Part shown: positions 8,430-19,871 of the stretch, piece by piece
Position numbering within the stretch: position 1 is the stretch's first letter
Layout: every line of letters begins with the position of its first letter
NCBI GenBank assembly: GCA_947492585.1
Contig: CANLND010000006.1
Location: 62,001-126,000, forward strand
Direction of reading: 5' to 3'
DNA length: 64,000 bases
Origin: an uncultured Paracoccaceae bacterium
GTDB lineage: Bacteria > Pseudomonadota > Alphaproteobacteria > Rhodobacterales > Rhodobacteraceae
Program-made: the position numbers and the translations under genes
Notes under the pieces: model-generated
The model's database searches: none
What the model was told of the DNA's origin: nothing
Seen by the model: only the letters and a program-made list of their open reading frames with translations

Positions 8430-11414
8430 TTATTCCTGCTCAGGCACCAAAATCTCACGTTTGCCCACATGGTTTGCCGCAGACACCAGACCTTCGTCTT
8501 CCATCTGCTCCACCAGACGCGCAGCTTTGTTATAGCCGATTGCCAGCTTGCGCTGAATGTATGAGGTCGAGCATTTGCGATCCTTGATCACAATGGCCAC
8601 CGCAGAATCATACAAAGCATCTTCGCCGTTGGTATTGCCGCCCGTGTTCAGCCCCAGCACCGCATCGATATTGCTGGCATTTTCATCTGCGGGGCCATCC
8701 ACAACGCCGCCCACATAATCAGGTGGGCCAAATTGTTTCAGATGGTTCACCACCTCTTCGACTTCTTCATCCGACACAAACGGGCCGTGGCAGCGAGTGA
8801 TTTTACCGCCGCCGGCCATGTACAGCATATCCCCCATGCCCAAGAGCTGTTCAGCCCCCATTTCACCCAGAATGGTGCGGCTGTCGATTTTTGAGGTCAC
8901 CTGAAATGAAATTCGCGTGGGGAAGTTTGCCTTGATCGTGCCGGTGATCACATCCACGGAGGGACGCTGTGTGGCCATGATCAGGTGGATCCCAGAGGCC
9001 CGTGCCATCTGCGCCAGACGCTGAATGCAGGCTTCGATCTCTTTGCCCGCCACCATCATCAGATCCGCCATTTCATCGACGATCACCACGATATAGGGCA
9101 GCGCTTCGGGCGCGAATTCTTCGGTCTCAAACACCGGTTCACCCGTATCGTCATCAAAACCGGTCTGCACCGTGCGGCTGAACATCTCACCTTTGGACAG
9201 CGCATCCTTCACCCGACCATTATAGCCGCCGATGTTGCGCACGCCCATTTTGGACATCTTGCGATAGCGATCTTCCATTTCACCGACGACCCATTTCAGG
9301 GCGACAACCGCCTTCTTGGGGTCGGTTACAACCGGGGACAACAGATGAGGAATGCCATCATAGACCGACAGTTCCAGCATCTTGGGGTCGATCATGATCA
9401 GGCGGCATTCGTCCGGCGTCAGTTTATAAAGCAGCGACAAAATCATGGTGTTGATCGCTACAGATTTACCCGACCCGGTGGTCCCCGCGATCAGCAGGTG
9501 GGGCATCTTGGCCAGATTGGCGACAACAGAATCTCCGCCGATGTCCTTCCCCAGCGCCAAGGGCAACGACTGATTGCCATCGCCAAAATCACGGCTGCTC
9601 AGAATTTCGCGCAGCACCACAGTTTCGCGCTTTTCGTTGGGCAGTTCGATCCCGATCACCGAGCGTCCAGGCACCGTCGAAACCCGCGCCGACAAAGCCG
9701 ACATCGAACGTGCAATATCATCCGCCAAACCAATCACCCGGCTGGCTTTTAGACCCGGCGCAGGCTCGAGTTCGTACAGTGTCACCACGGGGCCGGGACG
9801 GACCGAAACGATTTCACCTTTGACGCCATAATCATCCAGCACACTTTCCAACATGCGAGCGTTTTCTTCCAAGGCATCGTCGCTGAGATGAAAGCGCTCA
9901 ATGCTTTCAGGACTGGTCAACAGGCTATGGGGGGGCAGCTCGAACCCGTCGTCGCCGTCAACAAAGCTCTGGTTGCTCCGGGCTTCAGCCTTGGCGCGCT
10001 CTGACGGCTCAGGCAATGTGCGCACATTGTTTTCAACCACAACTTTGCGCGGCTCGGACACCGGTGTCGGAGCAACAGGCGTGACGATACGCAGAGTTGG
10101 TTGCGCCGCGACAGGCGCGGCAACCTCGGGATCACTGTCGAGGTCCGGTTCGCTGTAATATCCGTGGTCGTCCAGGTCATCCCCTTCCGACTCTGCGTGA
10201 TATGATGTCGGCTCCCACTGCGCCGCTTGAGGCATCGCTAGTTCTGGCGCGGACGGCACATCCACGGCACGCGGTGCCGCAATAACAGGTTCCGCAGGCA
10301 GATCTGAAAAATCCGAGGTCAGAGGAGGTTCCGCGCGCAGTTCAGCGTCCGAGCGTGGGTTCAAGATCAAGGGGGCAGGACGACGTCCACGCCCCTTGGT
10401 CAGTGGCAGATTTGGATCGTTTTCAGGGGTCACATTGGCCGCGCGGCGCACCCGAACGGCATTGGCAATCTTGGCTGAGATCCGATCATCTCCGTCCAAC
10501 GTGTCAAACTCATCCGCGGGCGCATCGACACCCGTTTCGGGCTCTTCCACAACAGGCTCCGCCCGCCGGATCAGGCCCGGCACACGTGACAGCAATCCGC
10601 CCTTGGCCTCCGGCACATCGGGCTCGGTCTCATAATAAGGTTCATCATCAAAAACCTCGGCCTCTTCGGCCAAGGCACGCTCCGCAGCCTCGGCTTTTTC
10701 AGCTGCTGCGCGCTCCAGCCGTTGGGCATGATAGGCCTTGGCGGCCTGCACACTGCTGGAGGCTCCGCGTCCCAACAGGCTGGCGATGGTGGCATAAGTC
10801 ATGATCACACCAACCAGCAAAAAGCGGCCATAGCGCTTTAGGTCAGCCATGGTAAAGCCGAGCACAAACGCACCCAGCCCCAGCATGCCAAAGGCCAACG
10901 CCACCGACAGGGTTTTCAACGCAACATGCGAGCCAATCGGCAAGAGATTCAGCAAAACTCCCAGAACCGTATCGCCAAACAACCCTCCCAAACCAAAACT
11001 ATGGGTGGCGCGCCACTCCGCCCCTGGGATCAGTGTCGAGGCATAGACAGAACAGACAGCCACCCCGATGGGTGCAATCGCGGCCCGAGGAAAGGCGCGT
11101 TCCGCGCCCCAATGCAGTAAAAACCGCAGCCCCCATACAAAAAAGGTCGCAGCGATCGCCCAGCCACCCCAGCCAGCCACCATAAACAGAGGGGCAGCAA
11201 TCGACGCACCCGTGCGACCCAGCCAGTTTTGTACCGGTGCATCGGTCGAAACCATCCAATTGGGGTCATCCGGCGTATAAGACGCGATCATGGCAGCGGC
11301 CAACAGGCCCAGTCCAATCAGGACCAGTCCCAACAATTCCTTGCCCCGCTTTTCGATGGCCGCCTGCGTGTTGCTGTCCAACAACGGATTACGGCTTCTC
11401 GACTGAAACGCCAT
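8430..11414 (-). CDS. ftsK: DNA translocase FtsK
   Basis: N-terminal TM segments, low-complexity linker, Walker [17 protein letters not shown]-terminal gamma domain; likely start [14 protein letters not shown]. Confidence 0.95.
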   Translation of the reverse strand: MAFQSRSRNPLLDSNTQAAIEKRGKELLGLVLIGLGLLAAAMIASYTPDDPNWMVSTDAPVQNWLGRTGASIAAPLFMVAGWGGWAIAATFFVWGLRFLLHWGAERAFPRAAIAPIGVAVCSVYASTLIPGAEWRATHSFGLGGLFGDTVLGVLLNLLPIGSHVALKTLSVALAFGMLGLGAFVLGFTMADLKRYGRFLLVGVIMTYATIASLLGRGASSSVQAAKAYHAQRLERAAAEKAEAAERALAEEAEVFDDEPYYETEPDVPEAKGGLLSRVPGLIRRAEPVVEEPETGVDAPADEFDTLDGDDRISAKIANAVRVRRAANVTPENDPNLPLTKGRGRRPAPLILNPRSDAELRAEPPLTSDFSDLPAEPVIAAPRAVDVPSAPELAMPQAAQWEPTSYHAESEGDDLDDHGYYSEPDLDSDPEVAAPVAAQPTLRIVTPVAPTPVSEPRKVVVENNVRTLPEPSERAKAEARSNQSFVDGDDGFELPPHSLLTSPESIERFHLSDDALEENARMLESVLDDYGVKGEIVSVRPGPVVTLYELEPAPGLKASRVIGLADDIARSMSALSARVSTVPGRSVIGIELPNEKRETVVLREILSSRDFGDGNQSLPLALGKDIGGDSVVANLAKMPHLLIAGTTGSGKSVAINTMILSLLYKLTPDECRLIMIDPKMLELSVYDGIPHLLSPVVTDPKKAVVALKWVVGEMEDRYRKMSKMGVRNIGGYNGRVKDALSKGEMFSRTVQTGFDDDTGEPVFETEEFAPEALPYIVVIVDEMADLMMVAGKEIEACIQRLAQMARASGIHLIMATQRPSVDVITGTIKANFPTRISFQVTSKIDSRTILGEMGAEQLLGMGDMLYMAGGGKITRCHGPFVSDEEVEEVVNHLKQFGPPDYVGGVVDGPADENASNIDAVLGLNTGGNTNGEDALYDSAVAIVIKDRKCSTSYIQRKLAIGYNKAARLVEQMEDEGLVSAANHVGKREILVPEQE

Positions 11415-11524
11415 GCCTACCTCGATTTTTCTGTTCCGAAACCAGCGCGCCTCTGCGGGCGTGTCTGGCCTCCAATGCTCTTGTTCTTTATTGGCCCCAG
11501 CCCGTGGTGGGCTGGGCGCGGTGT

Positions 11525-12703
11525 TCAATACAAACAGCTGCGCACGGACATCAACGCCGCGCGCGTCTGTTCAGCAGGCGCAACAAGCGCCAAACGAATA
11601 TACCCTTTACCCGAATTTTCGGCCCCTTCGCCCTGCGCCAGATACGCACCGGGCAACACACGGACACCGGTTTCCTGCCACAGTTTCAGCGCAGCCTGTT
11701 CGCCATCGGGAACCGGCAACCACAGGAAAAATCCAGCCTCTGGTGACACATAGCCCTCAACCCCTGCAAACACTTCATCTGCGATCTCGAACTTTTCACG
11801 ATAAAGCGCGCGGTTTTCCGCCACATGCGCCTCATCGGCCCAGACCTTGGCCGCCGCCGCCTGCAATGGCGCGGGCAGAGGCGCGCCGGAATAGGAGCGC
11901 AACTGTTTGATTCGGCGAATGGTGTCAGGGCCGCCCGCCACCAACCCCGAGCGCAGCCCGGCCAGATTGGAGCGTTTGGACAAGGAATTGAACAGCGTCA
12001 CCCGCTCGGGATCAGCCCCCATTTCTTGTGCCACCGTCAGCGCCCCCACGGGCGCGGCATCACGGTAGATCTCGGAATAGCACTCATCTGCAAAGATGCG
12101 GAAATCATGTTTTTCGGCCAGCGCGATCAGCTCCTGCCAATAAGCACGCGACGCGACAGCGCCCTGCGGATTGGCCGGTGAACAGATATACGTAATCGCC
12201 GTACGGTCGAGCACCTCCGCCGGCAGGCTGGCATAATCGGGCAAATGACCGGTCTCGGCCGTGGCGGGCACAAATACCGGTTCGGCAGCAACCGACAGGG
12301 CTGCAACCATATAGACCTGATAAAACGGATTGGGGATCAGCACGACCGGCGTGGCGCCGTTCTTGGTTTCCGGGCACAAGGCCATGGCCGCATTATACAG
12401 ACCTTCACGGGTGCCGTTCAGCGCCATCACCTGCGTTGCAGGATCCAGCGGCACATCATAGCGCCGTTTGATCCAATCGGTCATCGCACCGCGCAGCACA
12501 TCGCTGCCCTCGTTCACTGGATAACCTTTGAAACCATCGGCATTGGCAATGATCTCGTCCACCACCCAGCTTGGGAAATCATGCTGCGGTGCGCCAATGG
12601 TCAGATGCACCACCTCGCCACCGGGCGTATGATGGTCCAACAGCTCACGCAGGCGTGGGAACGCATATGAGGGCAGGTTCGAAAACCGCTCAGGAGTATT
12701 CAT
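11525..12703 (-). CDS. Class I/II PLP-dependent aminotransferase (succinyldiaminopimelate transaminase-like)
   Basis: [43 protein letters not shown] motifs. Confidence 0.85.
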   Translation of the reverse strand: MNTPERFSNLPSYAFPRLRELLDHHTPGGEVVHLTIGAPQHDFPSWVVDEIIANADGFKGYPVNEGSDVLRGAMTDWIKRRYDVPLDPATQVMALNGTREGLYNAAMALCPETKNGATPVVLIPNPFYQVYMVAALSVAAEPVFVPATAETGHLPDYASLPAEVLDRTAITYICSPANPQGAVASRAYWQELIALAEKHDFRIFADECYSEIYRDAAPVGALTVAQEMGADPERVTLFNSLSKRSNLAGLRSGLVAGGPDTIRRIKQLRSYSGAPLPAPLQAAAAKVWADEAHVAENRALYREKFEIADEVFAGVEGYVSPEAGFFLWLPVPDGEQAALKLWQETGVRVLPGAYLAQGEGAENSGKGYIRLALVAPAEQTRAALMSVRSCLY

Positions 12704-12812
12704 TGCAAAGGCCTCTGGTTCGGGGTCGTTCACGCCCCGTTCCCCCCTAGGCTACAGAGGCCACAGGCAGAAATCCAGCATCCCGTGACTCAGGACGCTG
12801 GAAATGTGTTTT

Positions 12813-14141
12813 TCACGCCAAAGCAGTCTCTATCGCGGCGCCCACACGTAGCAAAGCGGCCTCGCCGTCACGTTTGCCCAAGATCTGTACTCCACAGCTG
12901 GCAACTCCGGTCGGCAGGCTCAATGCAGACACGCCCATCATATTGCCAATACGGGTGTTGCGCAGCGCGAGAATATTGGATTTGACGTAATACTCGTGGT
13001 CCAACTGCAACCGCGCCACATTGGGCGGCAGAATTGGGGCCGTCGGGCACAGCACCCCATCAAATGGCGCCACAGCCTGCTCCCAGACCCGGCGCAGGTG
13101 CTCCAATTTGGCCCAAGCCGCCACATAATCAGCGCCCGCGTGATTGCGCCCCGACCGGAAGCGCTCCAGAATTTCCGGGAACATACGATCCGGGGCCGCT
13201 TCGATCACGTCCTTCCACAACCCATAGGCCTCGGTGGTAAATAGGATCGCGCTCAGCGCCATTGCCTCTTGCACCTGTGGTACATCTATCGGGGTGATCT
13301 TGGCACCTGCGGCACGCAGTCGGGTCAATGTCGCCTCATGGGCGGCCGCAACCTCGGGCGCTAGATCGTCCCGCGCCACTGTCTGAAGATCGGCAAACTG
13401 CATGCCCTCCAGAGTGGCACCACGCAAATCCACAGGCTTAGACCCATCCAGCGCCGCCAAATACAGCGCCGCATCCTCAACCGAGCGCGCCAAGGGACCG
13501 ATGGTGTCAAACTTCAGGCACAAGGGCACCACGCCATCCAAACTGATCCGCCCCGACGTGGTTTTCAACCCCACCAAATCATTCCACGCAGACGGGATTC
13601 GCACCGACCCCCCCGTATCAGAGCCTATCCCGCACACCGCCAGATCAAACGCCACCGAGGCCCCAGCCCCCGAAGACGACCCCCCCGGAACCGCATCGAT
13701 ATCGTTGACACAGGGGGGGGTGGCTTTGACCGGGTTCAGACCCAGACCAGAAAACGCCAGCTCGCTCATGTGGGTTTTTCCCAGACACACAGCGCCCATG
13801 GCCGAGGCCGCTTGCAGCGCCTGTGCATCATGGTCTGGCACACGTCCCCGCAGCAAATCAGACCCGGCTTCGGTCACGGTGCCCGCGCTGTCAAACAGAT
13901 CCTTCCAGCTGATCGGAACACCGTCTACCAGCGACAGGCGCAGGCCCAGTTTCGCCCGCGCCTCTGCCGCCTCAGCCTCGGCTAGGGCACGTTTGGTCGT
14001 CACCACCGTATAAATACGATCCCGCAGGGGATGGGCGGCAATCGCATCCAAATAGGTCTGCGTCAGCGCAACCGGCGAGATCTCTCCAGCGGCAATGCCA
14101 CGGCCCAGATCCCCCGCGCTCATTTTCAGCCAATTGCTCAT
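12813..14141 (-). CDS. Amidase (amidase-signature family)
   Basis: VPGGSSSGAGASVAFDLAVCGIGSDTGGSVRIPSAWNDLVGLK signature. Confidence 0.92.
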   Translation of the reverse strand: MSNWLKMSAGDLGRGIAAGEISPVALTQTYLDAIAAHPLRDRIYTVVTTKRALAEAEAAEARAKLGLRLSLVDGVPISWKDLFDSAGTVTEAGSDLLRGRVPDHDAQALQAASAMGAVCLGKTHMSELAFSGLGLNPVKATPPCVNDIDAVPGGSSSGAGASVAFDLAVCGIGSDTGGSVRIPSAWNDLVGLKTTSGRISLDGVVPLCLKFDTIGPLARSVEDAALYLAALDGSKPVDLRGATLEGMQFADLQTVARDDLAPEVAAAHEATLTRLRAAGAKITPIDVPQVQEAMALSAILFTTEAYGLWKDVIEAAPDRMFPEILERFRSGRNHAGADYVAAWAKLEHLRRVWEQAVAPFDGVLCPTAPILPPNVARLQLDHEYYVKSNILALRNTRIGNMMGVSALSLPTGVASCGVQILGKRDGEAALLRVGAAIETALA

Positions 14142-14226
14142 CAAGTCTTCCCTTTTTGGTCTCAATCCGTGCCTAGCGTCACCTTGGCTCATGGACAATC
14201 CCGGCCACAACCGCATAGTGCACAGC

Positions 14227-15453
14227 ATGACCCAAACATCTGACATTCTGATCGTAGGCGGCGGGCTGAATGGCCCGGTTCTGGCATTGGCTCTGGCACA
14301 GACCGGGCACAGCGTAACCGTGGTGGACGCCTTGCCGCGCGCGACCCGCGATGCCGCGGATTTTGACGGGCGCGGCTATGCCTTGGCGCTGGCCTCGCAA
14401 CGCATGCTGGCACAGATCGGCCTGTGGCAGGATCTTGCGGACCACAGCCAGCCCATGAACGAAATCAAAGTCACCGACGGCGAAGTCGGACGCGGCCCCT
14501 CGCCGTTTTTCCTGCACTTTGACCATGCTGAGATCGAAACAGGCCCGATGGGCTATATGGTCCAAGACCGCCACCTGCGCCGGGTGCTGCTGGACGCTCT
14601 GGACGCGACGCCAACAATCACCGTGATCAATGACCGCCACGTTGTGGCACAATCCGTGACCGCCACCCATGCAAGCGTGACCTTGGACACCGGCGACACG
14701 TTACAGGCCGGCCTGCTGGTCGGCGCCGATGGTCGACGCAGCGGCACCGCACAGCGTGCAGGCATCAAACGCACGGGATGGGACTATGATCAAACCGCGC
14801 TGGTCTGCGCAATTGAGCATGACCTGCCCCACAACGGCATCGCACATCAGTTTTTTATGCCCTCCGGCCCTTTGGCGATTTTGCCGCTGCCGGGAAATCG
14901 GTCATCAATCGTCTGGAGTGAACGCACAAAAACCGCCCAAGATATCCAGAATCTGGACGACGCCGGATACCTCGCGGCTCTGCGCCCGCGTTTTGGCGAT
15001 TTTTTGGGTGATATCCGTCTGGCTGGCACCCGCTTTACCTATCCGCTGGGCCTGACAGTCGCGCACAGCTTTGTCGCGCCGCGCGTCGCCCTAGTCGGGG
15101 ATGCCGCCCACGGCATGCACCCGATTGCCGGTCAGGGGCTGAACGCTGGCCTGCGCGACGTAGGAGCCTTGGCCGAGGTACTGACCGACGCCACCCGGCG
15201 CGGCGAAGATCTCGGGTCCCAACTGGTGCTAGAGCGCTACCAACAATGGCGGCGCTTTGACACCGCAACGCTGGTGGCTGCGACAGATGTGTTCAACAAA
15301 CTGTTTTCCAACAGCAATCCAATGCTGCGGTTGGCCCGAGATCTGGGAATGGGGGTGGTCAATGCCATGCCAGGCCTGCGCCGCACATTCATGCGCGAAG
15401 CCGCCGGCCTGACCGGCGACTTGCCCAAACTGTTACAAGGGAAACCCCTGTAA
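14227..15453 (+). CDS. UbiH/UbiF-family FAD-dependent hydroxylase
   Basis: ILIVGGGLNGPVLALALAQTGHSVTVVDA; LVGADGRRSGTAQ; ALVGDAAHGMHPIAGQGLNAGLRDV. Confidence 0.9.
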   Translation: MTQTSDILIVGGGLNGPVLALALAQTGHSVTVVDALPRATRDAADFDGRGYALALASQRMLAQIGLWQDLADHSQPMNEIKVTDGEVGRGPSPFFLHFDHAEIETGPMGYMVQDRHLRRVLLDALDATPTITVINDRHVVAQSVTATHASVTLDTGDTLQAGLLVGADGRRSGTAQRAGIKRTGWDYDQTALVCAIEHDLPHNGIAHQFFMPSGPLAILPLPGNRSSIVWSERTKTAQDIQNLDDAGYLAALRPRFGDFLGDIRLAGTRFTYPLGLTVAHSFVAPRVALVGDAAHGMHPIAGQGLNAGLRDVGALAEVLTDATRRGEDLGSQLVLERYQQWRRFDTATLVAATDVFNKLFSNSNPMLRLARDLGMGVVNAMPGLRRTFMREAAGLTGDLPKLLQGKPL

Positions 15454-15463
15454 GCGCCGCGCC

Positions 15464-15652
15464 TTACTCCAGCGGGCGGGCCTCATCCACCAGCATCACT
15501 GGAATGCCATTGCGGATCGGAAAGGCCAGATTGGCCGCTTTTGACACCAATTCCTGCGCCGCTGCATCATACTCCAGCAGACCTTGGGTCTGCGGGCACA
15601 CCAGAACCTCTAGCATGCGGCGGTCAAAGGACGGGGTGGTCTCGGCGCTCAT
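15464..15652 (-). CDS. Trm112 family protein
   Basis: [42 protein letters not shown]. Confidence 0.88.
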   Translation of the reverse strand: MSAETTPSFDRRMLEVLVCPQTQGLLEYDAAAQELVSKAANLAFPIRNGIPVMLVDEARPLE

Positions 15653-16287
15653 TGCAGCGTCTCCTCATCTGATCCACCGCATAGGGCGAATTCGATCAAT
15701 GTGGTCAGGGTCTCCCGCCTTGTGGCAAGGCATGGCGCTTCAAGCAAGGCCTGTTTGTCCTCGGGGGGGAAATCCAGCAGCATCGACAAAGAATTAATCA
15801 ACAGCTCGTCCTCCGCCTCCTGCAACGTATCCCAATCTGTCGACAGGTTCTGCGACGTCAAAAACCGTTCCAGCAAGACCATAAAGCGCGCGCGCTCAAA
15901 TTCTGTATCCGCTTCACACCGCCCCAAATCGCGATCAAACCCTGCCCAATTGACCTGACAGCGACGATAGGGTGTAAACCCATTGACCTCGGCGCGAATA
16001 CGAAACCGCGACACGCCAGACAGCGTCACCATATATCGTCCGTCTTCGGTCTCGGAAAACTGCGTCACCCGCCCGGCACAGCCGATGGCATGCAGTGCTT
16101 CGTCCTGCTTGCGGGCACAGGGCTGCACCATGCCGATCAGACGCTCGGGCGTTTTCAGCGCATCTTCAAGCATTTGCAAATACCGCGGCTCAAAAATATG
16201 CAGTGGCAACCGCGCCCGAGGCAGCAAAAGCGCCCCGGGCAACGGAAAGACAGCAATCGTGTCTGGAAGATCAGCAGCCTTTATCAT
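15649..16287 (-). CDS. LON peptidase substrate-binding domain protein
   Basis: [34 protein letters not shown]. Confidence 0.9.
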   Translation of the reverse strand: MIKAADLPDTIAVFPLPGALLLPRARLPLHIFEPRYLQMLEDALKTPERLIGMVQPCARKQDEALHAIGCAGRVTQFSETEDGRYMVTLSGVSRFRIRAEVNGFTPYRRCQVNWAGFDRDLGRCEADTEFERARFMVLLERFLTSQNLSTDWDTLQEAEDELLINSLSMLLDFPPEDKQALLEAPCLATRRETLTTLIEFALCGGSDEETLQ

Positions 16288-16317
16288 GATGCCATGAACT
16301 GTAGCGCGCCAGGCGCA

Positions 16318-17253
16318 TTAGGCAAATATCAACGAGCTCAGCTTTCGACGGCCATTCAAAACCACCGGGTCATTTGCCTTGAGTGCTTCAAAGATTGTGA
16401 ACAACTGCGCCTTAGCGGCTCCCTCGTTCCACTCTCGATCGCGACGGAACAGCTCCAGCAGCTCATCGACCGCGGCCTCAGCCTCTCCCGCTGCATGCAA
16501 CGCCTGTGCCAGATCAAACCGTGCCTGATGGTCCGCCGGGTCCGCATCGACCTTGGCACGCAGTTCACCCACTGGGCCTGCATTTTCCGCCTGTCGGGCC
16601 AGCTCAATCTGCGCACGGGCGGCTTCGATCTCAGCCGCATCAGAAATCTCAGCGGGGGCACCATTCAGCACCGCTTCGGCCTGATCCACATCTCCCAGCG
16701 CGATCTGCGCCTGCGCAAGACCGGCATAAGCCGCCGCGCATTTGTCGTCTTCGCCAATGATCGCCGCATAGGTCTGCGCCGCGTCTTCAACGTCGCCGTC
16801 AGTCAGCATCTGCTCAGCCGCTTCCAGCGCGTCTCCCAGACCACCGTCAGCCGTGCCCCCCGCAGCGTCGATCAGCTTTGCAATGAAGGCATCAATTTCT
16901 GACGCAGGCTTGGCCCCCTGGAACAGATCAACGGGACGCCCCTGATAAAAGCCGACAACCGTTGGAATGGACTGCAGCGGCAGACCCTGCTGCGCCAGCG
17001 CTGCCGCCAGCTGCTGATTCTCGTCCACATTGATCTTGGCCATGGTCACTGCGCCCTTGGCCTTAACCACCGCCGCTTCCAGCATCGGGATCAGCGTCTT
17101 ACACGGGCCACACCAAGGTGCCCAGAAATCCACGATCACCGGCGCCTGCATCGAGGCGTCCACAACATCCTGCATAAAGGTCGCTTCGGTCACGTCCTTG
17201 ATCAGGTCTCCCGCCGGGGCTGCAGCGCCCGCACCGCCCAGAATATCCATCAT
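16318..17253 (-). CDS. Thioredoxin-domain/TPR-like protein (CnoX/YbbN-like)
   Basis: VIVDFWAPWCGPCKTLIPMLE followed by a C-terminal repeat-rich helical domain; likely start MMDILGGAGA. Confidence 0.85.
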   Translation of the reverse strand: MMDILGGAGAAAPAGDLIKDVTEATFMQDVVDASMQAPVIVDFWAPWCGPCKTLIPMLEAAVVKAKGAVTMAKINVDENQQLAAALAQQGLPLQSIPTVVGFYQGRPVDLFQGAKPASEIDAFIAKLIDAAGGTADGGLGDALEAAEQMLTDGDVEDAAQTYAAIIGEDDKCAAAYAGLAQAQIALGDVDQAEAVLNGAPAEISDAAEIEAARAQIELARQAENAGPVGELRAKVDADPADHQARFDLAQALHAAGEAEAAVDELLELFRRDREWNEGAAKAQLFTIFEALKANDPVVLNGRRKLSSLIFA

Positions 17254-17291
17254 CTCACTGTTCTCCCTTTGGAACTTGCTTCCTATATGAA

Positions 17292-17849
17292 ATGGGAACG
17301 GCCAGAAACCAAGAGGGAGTTCCACAAATGACCCGATCTCGTTGGGATATCTTTGCCCTGTCGGAACGGATGATGCAGATGGACGAAGACAGCTGGGCGC
17401 GGCACGCCAATCCGCTCAGCGTGCTGTCCCGCATGACCATCCTGCCCCTGTTCACGCTCGCTATCCTGTCGCGTGCCTGGTGGGGGTGGGGAGCGCTGGT
17501 GCCTGTTGGGCTGGTTGTCGTGTGGGTCTGGTGGAATCCACGCGCGTTTGGAAAGCCACGAAACAAACGCAGCTGGGCGGCGCATGGCACCTTTGGGGAA
17601 CGCCTATTTCTCAACCGCAACACCGTGCGAATTCCGCCCCATCATCGCGTCTGGGCACTGGCTCTGGCCAGCATCAGCGGTATCGGGCTGGCCCCGTGGA
17701 TTTATGGCCTGTGGAACGTAGATTTCGGCTTTATTTTAACAGGGCTCACGCTGATGATTGGCGGCAAGCTGTGGTTTGTCGATCGGATGGTCTGGCTGTA
17801 TCAGGACATGAAAACCACCCATCCAACCTACGCCACATGGGAAGAGTAG
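17292..17849 (+). CDS. Conserved membrane protein of unknown function (DUF6653-like)
   Basis: Intact 185 aa ORF with two pairs of hydrophobic segments; start may be internal (17328). Confidence 0.6.
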   Translation: MGTARNQEGVPQMTRSRWDIFALSERMMQMDEDSWARHANPLSVLSRMTILPLFTLAILSRAWWGWGALVPVGLVVVWVWWNPRAFGKPRNKRSWAAHGTFGERLFLNRNTVRIPPHHRVWALALASISGIGLAPWIYGLWNVDFGFILTGLTLMIGGKLWFVDRMVWLYQDMKTTHPTYATWEE

Positions 17850-17917
17850 CGCCCGCCGCGCACCCGCGCGGCGCCACGCCCAACCGGGCAAGCCCAAAGG
17901 GCTGAGCGGGCGGGAGT

Positions 17918-17937
17918 GCCCCCGCCCCCTCTTTATT
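17918..17937 (+). terminator. Probable intrinsic terminator
   Basis: GGGCGGG-AGTGCC-CCCGCCC then CCTCTTTATT, between convergent genes. Confidence 0.5.
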
Positions 17938-18724
17938 ACAGATCAAATGTCGCAAAAACCGGCGCGTGGTCGCTGGGTTTTTCCCAGCCCCGCACATCGC
18001 GCAATACCCGGCTGGAATGGGCCGAACCCGCAATATCTGCCGTGGCCCAAACATGATCCAGCCGGCGGCCTTTGTCGGCGGCATCCCAATCTTTGGCGCG
18101 ATAGCTCCACCAGCTGTACAACTTGCCCTCAGGAATGTCTGCCCGCGTCACATCCACCCAATTGCCCGCCTTCTGAACAGCGGCCAGGTGCTCTACTTCA
18201 ATTGGAGTATGGCTGACGATCTTCAGCAATTTCTTGTGATCCCACACATCGTCTTCCCGCGGTGCGATGTTCAGATCCCCAACCAAAATCGACTTTTCAG
18301 GGGCATTGGTTGTGAACCAATCCCGCATCTCGGTAAGATAATCCAGCTTCTGGCCGAACTTTTCGTTCTTGTCCCGGTCCGGCACATCCCCGCCCGCAGG
18401 CACATAGAAATTGTGGATGGTCACGCCATTTTGCAATCGCCCGGCAATGTGGCGGGCATGGCCAAGGCTGGCGAAATCCTCGCTTGCCACTTCTTCAATC
18501 GGCAGACGCGAAAAGATCGCCACACCGTTGTATCCCTTCTGCCCGCGCGCCACCATGTGGGTGTAGCCAAGCTCTGCAAACCCCTCGAGCGGGATTTTAT
18601 CAACGGGTGATTTGGTTTCCTGAAGACACAGCACATCCGGTGCTTCGTCTTTCATCAATTGCTGCACAATCGGCTCGCGCAGGCGGACCGAATTGATATT
18701 CCAGGTGGCCAGAGTGAAGGTCAT
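17936..18724 (-). CDS. xth: Exodeoxyribonuclease III
   Basis: MTFTLATWNINSVRLRE...VLCLQETKSP...GDLNIAPREDDVWD...SDHAPVFATFDL. Confidence 0.92.
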   Translation of the reverse strand: MTFTLATWNINSVRLREPIVQQLMKDEAPDVLCLQETKSPVDKIPLEGFAELGYTHMVARGQKGYNGVAIFSRLPIEEVASEDFASLGHARHIAGRLQNGVTIHNFYVPAGGDVPDRDKNEKFGQKLDYLTEMRDWFTTNAPEKSILVGDLNIAPREDDVWDHKKLLKIVSHTPIEVEHLAAVQKAGNWVDVTRADIPEGKLYSWWSYRAKDWDAADKGRRLDHVWATADIAGSAHSSRVLRDVRGWEKPSDHAPVFATFDL

Positions 18725-19013
18725 CAGAACTCTCATAATTGATGGAAACTGGGCAGATACTGCCTGCCCCCCACCCAATTCACCAGCCCCACATCACCGC
18801 AGATGGTCATTTTTCGCATACGCCACGGCGTCACCTGCACCAAAACCCCACTGGCCCCTGATCCAAAGGCACGTCACGAAAAAGGTCGGACCGCAAAGCC
18901 CGACCAAATCCAACAGAGAGATACATTTCAGACCCCGGATAGACGCGGGACCTCTGTCAGCCAGCCGACCTATAGTAAGGGCCCCTGCCCCCACCAGATC
19001 GCCAAGCCCAAAT

Positions 19014-19730
19014 TCATGACACCAAACGGTATCCACCTGATTCTGTCACCAGCAACCGTGCATTCGACGGATCCGGTTCAATCTTTTGACGCAGGCGATA
19101 GATATGGGTCTCTAATGTGTGCGTGGTCACCCCTGCATTGTAGCCCCACACCTCATGCAACAACACATCGCGCGGCACCACACCATCGGTCGAACGGTAC
19201 AGGAATTTGAGGATATTGGTTTCCTTCTCCGTCAGCCTGATCTTGCGATCATCTTCGGTGGTCAACAGTTTCATTGCCGGCTTAAAGGTGTACGGCCCCA
19301 ACGCAAATACCGCGTCTTCTGATTGTTCGTGCTGGCGCAACTGGGCGCGAATTCGGGCCAAAAAGACGGGGAATTTAAATGGCTTGGTGACGTAATCATT
19401 GGCGCCGGCATCCAGCCCCAGAATGGTATCGGCATCACTGTCATGTCCGGTCAGCATCAGGATTGGAGATTTCACCCCCTGCTTGCGCATCAACCGGCAC
19501 AGCTCTCGCCCATCCGTATCCGGCAAACCGACATCCAGAATGATCAGATCATACAGCGCTTCCTTGACCCGCTCCATCGCGCTGGCCCCGGAATCAGCCT
19601 CAAAGACATCAAAGTCTTCGGTCATGATCATTTGTTCGCTCAGCGCTTCACGCAGGTCTTCGTCATCGTCGACCAGCAGAATTTTCTTCAATTGAGCCAT
19701 CGGCCAACCCTCCTGTTTCGTTCTAAACAC
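19014..19730 (-). CDS. OmpR-family two-component response regulator (possibly CenR-like); start probably at the internal Met MAQLKK (19700)
   Basis: KILLVDDDEDLREAL...LIILDVGLPDTDGRELCRLM...GANDYVTKPFKF plus winged helix HTLETHIYRLRQKIEPDPSNARLLVTESGGYRLV. Confidence 0.88.
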   Translation of the reverse strand: MFRTKQEGWPMAQLKKILLVDDDEDLREALSEQMIMTEDFDVFEADSGASAMERVKEALYDLIILDVGLPDTDGRELCRLMRKQGVKSPILMLTGHDSDADTILGLDAGANDYVTKPFKFPVFLARIRAQLRQHEQSEDAVFALGPYTFKPAMKLLTTEDDRKIRLTEKETNILKFLYRSTDGVVPRDVLLHEVWGYNAGVTTHTLETHIYRLRQKIEPDPSNARLLVTESGGYRLVS

Positions 19731-19871
19731 ATGTGCCCCCCACGAGCATTCAACAAGGTTTCAATCACCTGTCTCACGTCGACGTGTCCCCAGTGTGGGA
19801 AATGTTTCACTTTCCTTGCAATTCATCGTATCCACTGCCAGCTAATGTTTCATAAAACTACGGACACCCGC

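Noticed and set aside
13712-13720. Run of eight G (C on coding strand) inside the amidase gene, as a possible phase-variation tract
   Set aside because: The tract encodes expected residues (ATPP) in a conserved amidase segment and the frame is intact; no variation evidence from one sequence.
19323-19871. N-terminal 183 aa of the ORF-track entry containing ribA
   Set aside because: Lies antisense to the response regulator; the RibA-like sequence starts at the internal Met near 19872.
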